The translations under genes and the position numbers were made by a program. From assembly GCA_027531565.1 (NCBI GenBank), contig JAPZSB010000005.1, positions 482,906 through 546,905 on the forward strand: a stretch of DNA of 64,000 nucleotides. The letters run 5' to 3'. Below, one piece after another: positions 22,547 to 33,079 of this stretch. Within the stretch, counting starts at the first letter, position 1. Each line of letters starts with the position of its first letter. A model generated the notes under the pieces. It saw nothing but the letters and a program-made list of their open reading frames with translations, did not search any database and had not been told where the DNA came from. Source of the DNA: Beijerinckiaceae bacterium. Its GTDB lineage: Bacteria > Pseudomonadota > Alphaproteobacteria > Rhizobiales > Beijerinckiaceae.

Positions 22547-23612
22547 TGGTGCGGGCCGCCGGTTGCGGGCCTCGGCCGTCATTCCCGCATCGCTGTCTTT
22601 CGAGAACCTGACCCGCCGTTTCGGCGACAAGGAGGCGGTGCTCGACGTGTCGTTCACCGCCGCGAATGGCGAGGTCATCTGCCTGCTCGGCGCCTCGGGC
22701 TGCGGTAAATCCACCCTTTTGCGGCTGGCCGCCGGCATCGAGGTGCCGAGTTCCGGCCGCATCCTGCTCGACGGCAAGGAGGTGGCGGGCCCGGAGCGCT
22801 TCGTCGAGCCGGAACAGCGCGGTATCGGCCTTGTCTTTCAGGATTACGCCCTGTTCCCGCATCTTGACGCGCTCGAGAACGTGATGTTCGGCCTTGGCAA
22901 CCTGCCACGCCGCGAGGCGCTCGTGATCGCCGATGCCGCCCTGCGCCGTGTCGGGCTGGGCGACCGGATGCGTGCCATGCCGCATGAACTCAGCGGCGGC
23001 GAGCAGCAGCGCGTCGCGCTGGCCCGGGCGGTGGTGCCGCGCCCCCGCGTCCTGCTGATGGACGAGCCCTTCTCGAATCTCGACCGACGCATGCGTGACC
23101 AGGTGCGCGAGGACACCGTGGCGATTCTCCGGGAAACCGGGGCGACAGCCCTCATTGTCACCCATGACCCGGAAGAGGCGATGCGCATCGCGGACAGGAT
23201 CGCGCTGATGCGACAGGGCAGGCTGGTGCAGATCGGCCGCAGCCAGGATATCTACCGGCACCCCGTCGATCTCGAGGCCGCACGCTTCTTCTGCGATCTC
23301 AACGAGATCGAGGGCATGGTCCGTAACGGTGCGGTCGACACCCCGGTCGGGCGGTTCCCGGCCGCCGGCAAGGAGGACGGCAGCCGCGCGACGGTGGCCA
23401 TCCGGCCGCAGAGCCTTCGCCTCAAGCCTGTGGGATTCTGCCTGCCCGGCCGCGTGATCGATCATCGCTTCATTGGCGAGGTCGAACTGGTCGATCTGGC
23501 CGTGCAGGGGCTCGAAAAGCCGCTTCGCGCCCGAGCGCCGGAAACACCCGGCCTGAGGCCCGGCCTCGATGTCGGCGTGGAAATCAGCGCGGATGATGTG
23601 CTGGTCTTCTGA
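22524..23612 (+). CDS. ABC transporter ATP-binding protein (Fe3+/polyamine-type import ATPase, PotA/FbpC-like)
   Basis: 362 aa; CLLGASGCGKSTLLRLAAG, ELSGGEQQRVALARAV, RVLLMDEPFSNLD, VTHDPEEAMRIADRIALM plus TOBE-like C-terminus; overlaps scpB 3' end; no permease gene adjacent. Confidence 0.9.
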   Translation: MNRMVSPDGAGRRLRASAVIPASLSFENLTRRFGDKEAVLDVSFTAANGEVICLLGASGCGKSTLLRLAAGIEVPSSGRILLDGKEVAGPERFVEPEQRGIGLVFQDYALFPHLDALENVMFGLGNLPRREALVIADAALRRVGLGDRMRAMPHELSGGEQQRVALARAVVPRPRVLLMDEPFSNLDRRMRDQVREDTVAILRETGATALIVTHDPEEAMRIADRIALMRQGRLVQIGRSQDIYRHPVDLEAARFFCDLNEIEGMVRNGAVDTPVGRFPAAGKEDGSRATVAIRPQSLRLKPVGFCLPGRVIDHRFIGEVELVDLAVQGLEKPLRARAPETPGLRPGLDVGVEISADDVLVF

Positions 23613-23706
23613 GGTCCTTGTTTTTGCCGGCAAGACCCCCTAGTTTCCGCTCGAACTTTGAACCGCGCCGCAAGCGCGGTCCTGCAGGAAGCGTGTGGAG
23701 GCGTCG

Positions 23707-23946
23707 ATGGGCAGCATGAGCATCTGGCATTGGCTGGTGGTAGCGGTGATTGTTCTGCTGCTGTTCGGCCGCGGCAAGATTCCGGAATTGATGGGCGATG
23801 TCGCCAAGGGCATCAAGTCCTTCAAGGCCGGCATGAAGGACGAGGAAGCCGCCAAGGCGGACGAGCCTGCCAAGGAAATCGAGGCCAAGGCCGGCGAGGT
23901 CATCAAGCCGGCCGAAGCCGCGAAGACCGAGCCGAAGGCCGGTTGA
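23707..23946 (+). CDS. tatA: Sec-independent protein translocase TatA
   Basis: 79 aa; [43 protein letters not shown]. Confidence 0.95.
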   Translation: MGSMSIWHWLVVAVIVLLLFGRGKIPELMGDVAKGIKSFKAGMKDEEAAKADEPAKEIEAKAGEVIKPAEAAKTEPKAG

Positions 23947-24009
23947 CGGCCCTGAACCGGCAGAGCCCGCCTGTTCTGACAGGCCGGGCAGGAAAGCGCG
24001 TGGTATCCG

Positions 24010-24456
24010 ATGTTTGATATCGGCTGGAGCGAGTTGGTCGTCGTCGGCGTCGTCGCCCTCGTGGTGATCGGCCCGAAGGAACTGCCCGGCGTGATCCGGT
24101 CGGTCGGCCGCGCCGTGGCCAAGCTGCGGACCATGGCCGGCGAGTTCCGGACACAGTTTGACGATGCCATGCGCGAGGCCGAGCTGCACGAGGTGAAGAA
24201 GACCTTCACCGATATGGGCGAGGCCGCGACATCCGCCGCCAGCGCCGTCGCGAACCCGGTCGGAGCCGTGCTGAACGAAGTCAAGGCCAGTGCGGAAGGC
24301 GCATCCGGGGTGACCGAAGCCAATCAGGCATTGCAGTCCATCGAGGCCGATGCCCGAGCCCTTGAGGCTGAGATCGCCAAGACAGAGATCGCGCAGCCGG
24401 AACCGCCGGCCATTGCCGCGCCGGCCACGCCTGCGCCCGAGGCTGCAAAATCATGA
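24010..24456 (+). CDS. tatB: Sec-independent protein translocase TatB
   Basis: 148 aa; [40 protein letters not shown]. Confidence 0.95.
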   Translation: MFDIGWSELVVVGVVALVVIGPKELPGVIRSVGRAVAKLRTMAGEFRTQFDDAMREAELHEVKKTFTDMGEAATSAASAVANPVGAVLNEVKASAEGASGVTEANQALQSIEADARALEAEIAKTEIAQPEPPAIAAPATPAPEAAKS

Positions 24457-25304
24457 ACGCGCAGGTTCCTGCCCCGCTTACGCCCGATCCCAAGCCTGTC
24501 GAGGCATCTTCCGGCGCCCGGGATGGGCATGACGAGATCGAGGCCTCGCGCGCGCCGCTGATCGAGCACCTCGTCGAGTTGCGCTCGCGCATCATCAAGG
24601 CGGTCATCGCCTTCGTGGTCATGACCTTCGTCTGTTTCGGCTTCGCCAAGCATATCTACGCCATCCTCGTTTACCCCTATATCTGGGCGGCGGGCGGGCC
24701 ACAGAACGCACCGCTGATCTACACCCATCCGCTCGAATATTTCTTCGTGCAGCTGAAACTCGCGGTGTTCGGCGGGGCCTTCCTGGCCTTCCCGGTCATC
24801 GCGACGCAGATCTACAAGTTCGTGGCGCCCGGCCTCTACAAGGACGAGAAGGATGCCTTCCGTCCCTATCTCATCGCCACGCCGGTCTTCTTCGTGCTCG
24901 GCGCCGCCGTGGTCATGCTCATTGCCATGCCGATGCTGATGAAATTCTCGCTGGCGATGCAGCAATCCGCCACGGAAGGGCAGGCGCCGATCACCTTCCT
25001 CGGCAAGGTCGATGATTATCTCAGCCTGATCATGACGCTGGTCTTCGCCTTCGGCATCACCTTCCAGCTGCCGGTGATCCTGACCCTGCTGGCGCGGATC
25101 GGGATCATCGACTCCCAATTCCTGCGCGACAAGCGCCGCTATGCCATCGTGCTGGTCTTCGTCGTGGCCGCGATCTTCACGCCGCCGGATATCCTGAGCC
25201 AGTTCACGCTCGCGATCCCGACCCTGCTGCTCTACGAATTGTCGATCCTCTCGGTCGCGATGGTCGAGAAGAAGCGCGCGGCAACCGAGGAAACGGCAAA
25301 CTGA
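24453..25304 (+). CDS. tatC: Sec-independent protein translocase TatC
   Basis: 283 aa; [16 protein letters not shown], multi-[11 protein letters not shown]. Confidence 0.96.
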   Translation: MNAQVPAPLTPDPKPVEASSGARDGHDEIEASRAPLIEHLVELRSRIIKAVIAFVVMTFVCFGFAKHIYAILVYPYIWAAGGPQNAPLIYTHPLEYFFVQLKLAVFGGAFLAFPVIATQIYKFVAPGLYKDEKDAFRPYLIATPVFFVLGAAVVMLIAMPMLMKFSLAMQQSATEGQAPITFLGKVDDYLSLIMTLVFAFGITFQLPVILTLLARIGIIDSQFLRDKRRYAIVLVFVVAAIFTPPDILSQFTLAIPTLLLYELSILSVAMVEKKRAATEETAN

Positions 25305-25424
25305 CCGCGGCAGGGCTTGACCTGCCGGTCCGGACTTTCCAAACAGCGTTGATCCATGCGATGGCCGGGCCGGCGAGGCTTCGTGCCCGTCGCCGATTCG
25401 CTGCCCCGAAGTCCGAGCCCTCCG

Positions 25425-26858
25425 ATGCATGACATCCGCGCCATCCGAGCCAATCCCGAGCCGCTGAAGCAGGCGCTCCTGCGCCGGCAGCAACCGCCGG
25501 CCGAGGTGGATTCCCTGCTCGCCTCGCTGCTCGCGCTCGACGAGCAGTTTCGCGCGGCACTGACGGAGAAGGAAACGCTCCTGGCGCGCCGCAACGCCGC
25601 CTCGAAAGAAATCGGTCAGGCCATGGCCCAGAAGGACATGGCCCGCGCCGAGGCGCTGAAGGCGGAAGTCGCGGCCGGCAAGGACCGCTTGGCCCAGCTC
25701 GAAGGCGAGGCCGGAACCCTGGAGGGCCAGTTGCGCGATAGGCTCTCGGCTTTGCCGAACATCCCGCTCGACGAGGTGCCACAGGGTGCCGACGAGCATG
25801 GCAATGTCGAGCATCGCCGCCATCTCGCCGTACCGAACCTCGCTTTCGCGCCGAAGGAGCATTTCGACCTCGGTGAAGCCCTGGGCATGATGGATTTCGA
25901 GACGGCGGCGAAGCTGTCCGGCAGCCGATTCGTGGTGCTGCAGAAGGGCCTTGCCCGGCTGGAACGGGCCCTCGGCCAGTTCATGCTCGACCTCCATACC
26001 GGCGAGCACGGCTATACCGAAGTCAACCCGCCGATCCTCGTTCGGGACGAGGCCATGTATGGCACGGCGCAATTGCCGAAGTTCCGCGAGGACCAGTTCA
26101 TGGTCATGAGCGAGGGTACGCGGACCGAATTGCTGTCGGGCGCGCTGGAACATGTCTCGCCCGGCGATGCGCAGGTCTTCCGGGAAGGGCTGATGCCGCT
26201 CACCAAGCTGGTGGAGCGCACGCTCAACCGGGCCCCCTCGCGCGAGGATCGCTGGCTCGTCCCCACGGCCGAAGTGCCGCTGACCAACCTCGTCCGGGAG
26301 AAAATCCTGTCGGAGGAGGAGCTTCCACTCCGTTTCACCGCGCTGACGCCGTGCTTCCGCGCCGAGGCCGGCTCGGCCGGGCGGGATACGCGCGGCATGC
26401 TGCGCCAGCACCAGTTCAACAAGGTCGAGTTGGTCTCGATCACCACGCCGGAAACCTCGCGCCACGAACATGACCGCATGCTCGATTGCGCCGAGACCGT
26501 GCTGAAGAAGCTCGGCCTGCATTTCCGCACCATGGTGCTCTGCACCGGCGACATGGGTTTTGCCAGCCAGAAGACCTACGATATCGAGGTCTGGCTTCCG
26601 GGCCAGAACACCTATCGCGAGATTTCCTCCTGCTCGGTCTGCGGCGATTTCCAGGCCCGCCGGATGGATGCACGGTTCCGCAGCCCCGGCGACAAGGCGA
26701 CGCGCTTTGTCCATACGCTCAACGGTTCGGGCGTGGCGGTCGGGCGCTGCCTCATCGCCGTCATGGAAAACTACCAGAATGCCGATGGCTCCATCACGGT
26801 TCCGGACGTGCTGCGGCCCTATATGGGCGGGCTCGCCCGGATCGAACGCGCGGCCTGA
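25425..26858 (+). CDS. serS: Seryl-tRNA synthetase
   Basis: 477 aa from [18 protein letters not shown]; class II motifs [39 protein letters not shown]. Confidence 0.97.
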   Translation: MHDIRAIRANPEPLKQALLRRQQPPAEVDSLLASLLALDEQFRAALTEKETLLARRNAASKEIGQAMAQKDMARAEALKAEVAAGKDRLAQLEGEAGTLEGQLRDRLSALPNIPLDEVPQGADEHGNVEHRRHLAVPNLAFAPKEHFDLGEALGMMDFETAAKLSGSRFVVLQKGLARLERALGQFMLDLHTGEHGYTEVNPPILVRDEAMYGTAQLPKFREDQFMVMSEGTRTELLSGALEHVSPGDAQVFREGLMPLTKLVERTLNRAPSREDRWLVPTAEVPLTNLVREKILSEEELPLRFTALTPCFRAEAGSAGRDTRGMLRQHQFNKVELVSITTPETSRHEHDRMLDCAETVLKKLGLHFRTMVLCTGDMGFASQKTYDIEVWLPGQNTYREISSCSVCGDFQARRMDARFRSPGDKATRFVHTLNGSGVAVGRCLIAVMENYQNADGSITVPDVLRPYMGGLARIERAA

Positions 26859-26876
26859 GCCGGGCAGGGAACAGAC

Positions 26877-27641
26877 ATGCGGATCCTGATCACCAATGAT
26901 GACGGCATCCATGCCCCCGGGCTGGAGGTTCTCGAGACCATCGCGCGCGGCCTGTCCGACGATGTGGTCGTCGTCGCGCCGGAGACGGATCAAAGCGGCG
27001 TTTCGCATTCGCTGTCGCTGAATGACCCGCTGCGCCTGCGCGAGATCGCGCCGAACCGCTTCGCGGTGAAGGGCACGCCGACCGACTGCGTCATCATGGG
27101 CATCAAGCACATCCTGCGCGAAACCCGGCCCGATCTTGTGCTGTCGGGCGTCAATCGCGGCCAGAATGTCGCCGAGGATGTCACCTATTCCGGAACGATC
27201 GCGGCAGCGATGGAGGGCACCCTTCTGGGCGTGCCCTCGATCGCGCTCAGCCAGGCCTATTCGCGCGGCGATCACGAGAGCATCCGCTGGGCCTGCGCGG
27301 AAACCCACGGTGCCCGCACCATCCGTCGGCTGATCGACGCCGGAATTCCGCCGGGCATCGTGATGAATGTCAATTTCCCGGCCGTCGCACCGGAGGAGGT
27401 CGCCGGCCTCGCCGTCTGCGTGCAGGGCCAGCGCAACCAGGCCATGCTCGATGTCGAGCGGCGGATCGACGGCCGCGGCAATCCCTATTACTGGCTGGCC
27501 TTCGCTCGCGGACGCGTGGTTCCTGCCGAGGGAACGGACCTGCATGCGCTCGCCGAGGGCAAGATCGCCGTCACGCCGCTCCGGCTGGACCTGACGGATC
27601 TGCCCAACCTCACGCGCCTGGCCGAGGCGCTCGACGGATGA
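26877..27641 (+). CDS. surE: 5'/3'-nucleotidase SurE
   Basis: 254 aa; [46 protein letters not shown]. Confidence 0.97.
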   Translation: MRILITNDDGIHAPGLEVLETIARGLSDDVVVVAPETDQSGVSHSLSLNDPLRLREIAPNRFAVKGTPTDCVIMGIKHILRETRPDLVLSGVNRGQNVAEDVTYSGTIAAAMEGTLLGVPSIALSQAYSRGDHESIRWACAETHGARTIRRLIDAGIPPGIVMNVNFPAVAPEEVAGLAVCVQGQRNQAMLDVERRIDGRGNPYYWLAFARGRVVPAEGTDLHALAEGKIAVTPLRLDLTDLPNLTRLAEALDG

Positions 27642-28336
27642 GGCCCGGCGCATCGGACTGGCCGGACGACGAGGCCGCGGAGCCCGGCGGCCCGCTTTCC
27701 GCCGATACGGCGCTGGCGCGGTTCATTCTCGACCTGCGCTCGCGTAGTCAGACCGATGCAGCCCTGCTGACCGCCTTCGAACGCCTGCCGCGGCAGCTCT
27801 TCATTGCCGGCTTTCCGCCCGAGCGGCTCTACAGCGCCGTTTCCCTGCCGATCGCCTGTGGCGAGGAGGCGACGGATCCGTTCTCGATCGCCCGGCATCT
27901 CGCGCTGCTCGATCTGCGGCCCGGGCATCGTGTGCTCGAAATCGGCCTCGGCTCCGGGTTCCAGGCGGCGATCATGGCCCGGCTGGGCGCCTCCGTCACC
28001 AGCTATGAACGGTATCGCAGCCTGATCCGACAGGCCGAACAGGCCTTCCGGCAGGCGGGCATCACCAGCGTGACGCCGATGCTGGGAGATGGTCTGGCCC
28101 GGCTCGACCGGCCGGACAGCTTCGACCGCATCATCCTGAACGGCGCGCTGGATCTGCCACCGCAGCCCTTCCTCGACCGGCTCAACCCCCACGGAATCCT
28201 GGTCGGCCATCGGTTGCGCGGGCTCGAAACGCGCCTCACAATCTGGCGCAAGGATCTGACAGGGCAGGCCGCCGAACAGGATGCCGGCCCCTCGCGCCTT
28301 GGCCCGCTGCGGGGCGGGTTGACCTTCGTCCTCTGA
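27638..28336 (+). CDS. pcm: Protein-L-isoaspartate O-methyltransferase
   Basis: 232 aa; [29 protein letters not shown]; downstream of surE with ATGA overlap. Confidence 0.88.
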   Translation: MRPGASDWPDDEAAEPGGPLSADTALARFILDLRSRSQTDAALLTAFERLPRQLFIAGFPPERLYSAVSLPIACGEEATDPFSIARHLALLDLRPGHRVLEIGLGSGFQAAIMARLGASVTSYERYRSLIRQAEQAFRQAGITSVTPMLGDGLARLDRPDSFDRIILNGALDLPPQPFLDRLNPHGILVGHRLRGLETRLTIWRKDLTGQAAEQDAGPSRLGPLRGGLTFVL

Positions 28337-28450
28337 CGCGCCGGCAGGCACGATTCACATTCGGGTAACCTTGCTGCTCAACCGGACCTTAAGCTGAATC
28401 CGTCTTTACTCCGGAACATCGCCTTTGATGGTTACCGGGTGAGACGAGTA

Positions 28451-29878
28451 ATGCGTGAGTTTCAATGGATTAGCGGGAAGCGAAAGCTTCTGGCGACCGT
28501 GATGGCAGCCGGCCTCGTCGGGGCTTGCTCCTCGGACGTCACCCGGTTTGACAACGACCCTTTCAAGAATCCGTTCCGTTCCCGGGCCGCTTTCGATCCA
28601 GTCCAGACCAATTCGATCAACCGGCAGGCCCCCGGGCCGCGCAGCCTCGAGCCCGTTCGTCCGTCCGCCGCGACGACGCAGCCCCTGCCGCCGCCCAACC
28701 AGCCGATCATGGCCACGAATCCGTCACGCGCGACCACCGCGCCCCTGACAACGGGCTCGGTCAGCGCGCCGAACTATGCCCCCTTGGCCCCGGTCGCCGA
28801 GCGCCCGGCAACGGCACTGAGCTCCGCTCAGGGCACCGCCGGCTGGTCTGCGGTCGGCGGCACGCCGGTTGTCCTGCGCGAGGGCGAGAGCCTGAACACG
28901 CTGTCCTCGCGCTATAACGTGCCGGTGAACGCCATCATGGCGGTCAACGGCATCTCGAATGTCAACCAGGCCCGTCCGGGCCAGCAGATCATGATTCCGG
29001 CCTACAGCCCGGTTTCCGCCGCGCGGGCGCCCGCCGCCAATGCCGTGATCCAGCGCCCGGCCGCCACGGCGCAGCCCATGCCGGCGGCCAGTGCCCGCTC
29101 TGCGCCGGCCATTCCCGCCCGGGTTGCCGAAGCGCCGAAGCCGGCTGAACCGGCGCGCCTCGCCCCGGCGGCGCGCCAGGTCCAGCCCGCCGGCCAGAGC
29201 GAGGCTGAAAAGCGCGCCGCGGCCAAGCTGGAGGCCATGCGCCGCCAGAACGAGGAAGCCCGCCTGAAGCAGCAGGCGGAAGCGGCAAATGCGAAGAAAC
29301 TTGCCGAGGCCAAGGCGGCGGAGCGCAAGGCCAAGGCTGAAGCCGAGAAGGCCAAGGCGCAGGCCCTCGTGGCCAGCCGGAAAGCCAAGGCTGACGAGGA
29401 ACCCGCGACCACGGCATCGATCCCCGAGGCCAAGCCGGTCCCGGCCCGTACGCAGCCCATGCCCGACAAGGAAACCGCGGCGGCTGCAGAAGCCAGCGAG
29501 GCTCCCAGCTTCCGCTGGCCGGCCCGCGGCCGTGTGATCTCCGGTTTCGGAGCCCGCGGCACCGGCGGAGCGAATGACGGCATCAACATCGCGCTGCCCG
29601 AAGGCACGCCGGTACGCGCCGCCGAAGGGGGCACGGTTGTTCATGCCGACGATGCGCTGAAAGGCTATGGAAAGCTGGTGCTGATCCGGCATCCGAGCGG
29701 CTATGTCTCGGTCTATGCCCATAACAGCGAGCTGAAAGTGAAGCGTGGCGAAAGCGTCCGGCGCGGGCAGGTCATTGCCAGTTCCGGCCAGTCCGGCAAC
29801 GTCACGGCGCCGCAGCTCCATTTCGAGATCCGCAAGGGCGCGACACCGGTCGATCCGAACAAGTATCTGACCGAATGA
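28451..29878 (+). CDS. LysM/M23 peptidoglycan DD-metallopeptidase family lipoprotein
   Basis: Lipobox-like VGACSS; LysM TLSSRYNVPVNAIMAVNGISN; M23 C-terminus GTPVRAAEGGTVVHADD...YAHNSELKVKRG...PQLHFEIRKG. Confidence 0.92.
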   Translation: MREFQWISGKRKLLATVMAAGLVGACSSDVTRFDNDPFKNPFRSRAAFDPVQTNSINRQAPGPRSLEPVRPSAATTQPLPPPNQPIMATNPSRATTAPLTTGSVSAPNYAPLAPVAERPATALSSAQGTAGWSAVGGTPVVLREGESLNTLSSRYNVPVNAIMAVNGISNVNQARPGQQIMIPAYSPVSAARAPAANAVIQRPAATAQPMPAASARSAPAIPARVAEAPKPAEPARLAPAARQVQPAGQSEAEKRAAAKLEAMRRQNEEARLKQQAEAANAKKLAEAKAAERKAKAEAEKAKAQALVASRKAKADEEPATTASIPEAKPVPARTQPMPDKETAAAAEASEAPSFRWPARGRVISGFGARGTGGANDGINIALPEGTPVRAAEGGTVVHADDALKGYGKLVLIRHPSGYVSVYAHNSELKVKRGESVRRGQVIASSGQSGNVTAPQLHFEIRKGATPVDPNKYLTE

Positions 29879-29931
29879 GTGTTCCGATATCCGGTGGGGT
29901 TCTCGCGAGACCTTGACCTCCGCCGGGACAA

Positions 29932-29974
29932 CCCCGCTGCCTCCAAGGAAAGGGGCAGCGGGGTTTCTTTTTCC
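29932..29974 (+). terminator. Rho-independent terminator after M23 peptidase gene
   Basis: AACCCCGCTGCC ... GGCAGCGGGGTT followed by TCTTTTT. Confidence 0.85.
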
Positions 29975-29979
29975 GGAAC

Positions 29980-30843
29980 TCAGCCTTCGATGCGCTTGCC
30001 CTGCCGGCCAGCCAGATCGGAAATGTATTGCCAGGCCACGCGGCCCGCCCGACTGCCCCGGGTCGTCGACCATTCCAGCGCTTCGTGATGCAGCTGCTCC
30101 TTCGGCAGGGTGAGGCCGAAATGCGCGGCATAGGCGTCGATCATCGCCAGATACTCGTCCTGGCTGCATTTATGGACCCCGAGCCAGAGGCCGAACCGAT
30201 CGGAGAGCGAGACCTTCTCCTCGACGGCCTCATTCGGATTGATCGCAGTCGAGCGCTCGTTCTCCATCATGTCGCGCGGCAGGAGGTGCCGTCGGTTCGA
30301 CGTGGCGTAGAAGAGCACATTGTCCGGCCGTCCCTCGATCCCGCCATCGAGGATCGCCTTGAGCGACTTGTAGGCATTCTCGCCGGCATCGAAGGAGAGG
30401 TCGTCGCAGAACAGGATGAACCGGAACGGCGCGGCGCGCAGCCGGTTCATCAGGCCGGGGAGGGATTCGATGTCCTCCCGGTGCAGTTCGATCAGCTTCA
30501 GCGGATGGCCAAGCCGCACCATCTCGGCATGGGCGGCCTTGACGAGCGAGGACTTGCCCATGCCGCGCGCACCCCAGATCAGGACATTGTTCGCGCTGTG
30601 CCCCTCCGCGAAGCGCCGCGTATTCTCGACAAGGATGTCGCGGATATGGTCGATCCCGACGAGCAGCGAGAGCGGCACGCGCTGGATCTTCGGCACGGGC
30701 TGCAGGCGGTCCTCGGCGGCGTGCCAGAGGAACCCTTCTGCCGCCGAGAAATCCGGCGCGGGCGGGGGCGGTGGTGCCATGCGCTCCAGCGCTTCGGCAA
30801 TGCGGTTCAGGAGGGGCACGAGGGCAGGGTTGTCGAGCGACAT
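29980..30843 (-). CDS. DUF815 family ATP-binding protein
   Basis: 287 aa; NVLIWGARGMGKSSLVKAA (Walker A), RFILFCDDLSFD (Walker B), VLFYATSNRRHLLPRDMMEN. Confidence 0.9.
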   Translation of the reverse strand: MSLDNPALVPLLNRIAEALERMAPPPPPAPDFSAAEGFLWHAAEDRLQPVPKIQRVPLSLLVGIDHIRDILVENTRRFAEGHSANNVLIWGARGMGKSSLVKAAHAEMVRLGHPLKLIELHREDIESLPGLMNRLRAAPFRFILFCDDLSFDAGENAYKSLKAILDGGIEGRPDNVLFYATSNRRHLLPRDMMENERSTAINPNEAVEEKVSLSDRFGLWLGVHKCSQDEYLAMIDAYAAHFGLTLPKEQLHHEALEWSTTRGSRAGRVAWQYISDLAGRQGKRIEG

Positions 30844-31047
30844 GCGGGCTGGACCTTCAGGAGTGTTGGCTCCCGCTTAGCGGATCGCGCAGGCCGGCGC
30901 CATATTCCTGCGTCGTTTCCGCACCAGCTTCCGCCCGGATGGAGGAAAAGCCGCAACGAGCATTTGCGTTTCATGGGCCCATCACTATATTCCGCCCCGA
31001 AATGACGCGGGCGCCGGCGGTTCGGGCCTGATATCTTGGAGTGGGCC

Positions 31048-31377
31048 TTGTTCATTACCCCTGCTTATGCTCAGGCGGCTGCCGCCCCCGGCGCGAACGA
31101 CATGTTCATGCAGCTGCTTCCCTTCGTCTTCGTGCTGATCATCATGTATTTCCTGCTGATCCGCCCGCAGCAGAAGCGCGCGAAGGCCCACCAGGAAATG
31201 GTCAAGAACCTGCGGCGGGGCGACACCGTCGTGATGACCTCCGGCATGATCGGCAAGATCACCAAGGTCATCGACGATGCCGAGGTCGAGGTCGAGATCG
31301 CCGATAATGTCCGTGTCCGCCTCGTGCGCGGCATGGTTGCGGAAGTGCGGAACAAGAGCGAGCCGGTCCAGTCCTGA
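31048..31377 (+). CDS. yajC: Preprotein translocase subunit YajC (likely TTG start)
   Basis: FITPAYAQ...FVFVLIIMYFLLIRPQQKRAKAHQEMVKNLRRGDTVVMTSGMIGKI; TTG 31048 preceded by GGAG with 6-nt spacing; upstream of secDF. Confidence 0.92.
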   Translation: MFITPAYAQAAAAPGANDMFMQLLPFVFVLIIMYFLLIRPQQKRAKAHQEMVKNLRRGDTVVMTSGMIGKITKVIDDAEVEVEIADNVRVRLVRGMVAEVRNKSEPVQS

Positions 31378-31437
31378 CCGGACGAAACTTCCGCCCCTGA
31401 TGAAGCTGGAACCGCCGGACACCCGGCGGGAGGGTCA

Positions 31438-33036
31438 ATGTTCAGACAATCAACCCTGAAAACCGTCCTGATCGCGTTCACGCTGTTCTTCGCGGCCTAT
31501 GTGTCGCTGCCGACCATTCTCGGCCAGGACCGCATGAAGGCGATCACCGGCATGCTGCCGTCCTTCCTGGTTCCGAAGGGCGCCATCAAGCTCGGGCTCG
31601 ACCTGCGGGGCGGCGTCCATGTGATGCTCGAAACCGACAAGGCCGGCCTGTCCAGGGATCTCGTCCGCCAGCTCCAGGAAGATGTTCGCCGCGTCCTGCG
31701 GAACGAGCGCGTCGCGCCCACCGGCGGCATCGTCGCCCAGAATCGCGGGGTCAGCTTCCGCGTGGCCGATGCCGCCGCGCGCGCACGCATCCTGCCGAAA
31801 ATCCAGGAACTTTCGGTCCCTGTCAGCAATGCCGTGCTTGGCAATACCGGCCAGCGCAGCCTCGAGGTGGTCGATCTCGGCGACGGTCTGATCCAGCTTG
31901 TCATCACCGATGCCGAACTCAACGAGCGCATCCGCCGCGCGGTTGACCAGTCGATCGAGATCTTCCGCCGCCGTATCGACCCGGAGGGCGTGAAGGAACC
32001 GACGATCCAGCGTCAGGGCCTCGACCGGATCGTGGTGCAGGTGCCGGGCGCCCAGAATTCCAAGGAAATCACCGACGTTCTCCAGCCGGGCAAGCTCGAG
32101 TTCCGGATGGTCGCCGAGCCGGGAGCCAATCCGGCGGAAATCGAGACGCTGCCCTATACCGACGAAGGCGGCGGCACCATCCAGATCGAGCGGCGCGTCC
32201 TGGTCCGCGGCGAGGACCTGACCTCGGCCGAACCGACCTTCGACCAGCGGACGGGCGAGCCGGTTGTCAGCTTCCGCTTCAATGTGAAGGGCGCGCAGGC
32301 TTTCGCCAAGGTCACGACCGAGAATGTCGGCAAGCCTTTCGCCATCATTCTCGACAACAAGGTGATCTCGGCACCCCGCATCATCTCGCCGATCACGCAG
32401 GGGCAGGGCCAGATTTCCGGCCGCTTCACCGTGGAGCGCGCCAATCAGCTCGCGATCCTGCTGCGCTCGGGCGCGCTGCCCGCCAGCTTCACGCTGGTCG
32501 AGGAACGCACGGTCGGGGCAGGCCTCGGCGCCGATTCGATCGATGCCGCCGTTCTCGCCTCCATTGTCTCGCTGGTGGCGATCTCGATTTTCACCCTCGC
32601 GACCTATGGCGTGTTCGGAGCGATCGCGCTGGTGGCCCTGGCGGTGAACTTCCTGCTTCTCATTGCCCTCATGGCGCTGATCGGCTCGACGCTGACCCTG
32701 CCGGGCATTGCGGGCATCGTTCTGACACTCGCCATCGCAGTCGACTCCAACGTGCTGATCTACGAGCGTATCCGCGAGGAGCAGGCGGCCGGCCGTTCGG
32801 CCATTTCCTCGCTGGATTCGGGCTTCACCCGCGCGCTGGCGACCATTCTCGATGCCAACATCACCGGGTTCCTTGCCCATGCGATCCTGTATTTCGTGGG
32901 GACAGGCGCGGTGAAGGGCTTCGCGGTCACGACCTGCCTTGGCCTCGGCACGACCATTTTCACCGCCTTCACGCTGACCCGGATGATGGTGGCGGCGTGG
33001 TATCGCTGGTTCAAGCCCAAATCGGTGCCGATCTGA
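31438..33036 (+). CDS. secD: Protein translocase subunit SecD
   Basis: 532 aa; LGLDLRGGVHVMLE; AVDSNVLIYERIREE. Confidence 0.97.
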   Translation: MFRQSTLKTVLIAFTLFFAAYVSLPTILGQDRMKAITGMLPSFLVPKGAIKLGLDLRGGVHVMLETDKAGLSRDLVRQLQEDVRRVLRNERVAPTGGIVAQNRGVSFRVADAAARARILPKIQELSVPVSNAVLGNTGQRSLEVVDLGDGLIQLVITDAELNERIRRAVDQSIEIFRRRIDPEGVKEPTIQRQGLDRIVVQVPGAQNSKEITDVLQPGKLEFRMVAEPGANPAEIETLPYTDEGGGTIQIERRVLVRGEDLTSAEPTFDQRTGEPVVSFRFNVKGAQAFAKVTTENVGKPFAIILDNKVISAPRIISPITQGQGQISGRFTVERANQLAILLRSGALPASFTLVEERTVGAGLGADSIDAAVLASIVSLVAISIFTLATYGVFGAIALVALAVNFLLLIALMALIGSTLTLPGIAGIVLTLAIAVDSNVLIYERIREEQAAGRSAISSLDSGFTRALATILDANITGFLAHAILYFVGTGAVKGFAVTTCLGLGTTIFTAFTLTRMMVAAWYRWFKPKSVPI

Positions 33037-33079
33037 TGCCGTCGAAGCGCCCCGTTTCCCGCCCTGACCGGAAATTCCG

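Noticed and set aside
24324-27653. 1109-aa minus-strand ORF
   Set aside because: Antisense to tatB/tatC, serS and surE; charged low-complexity, no domain, spurious high-GC frame.
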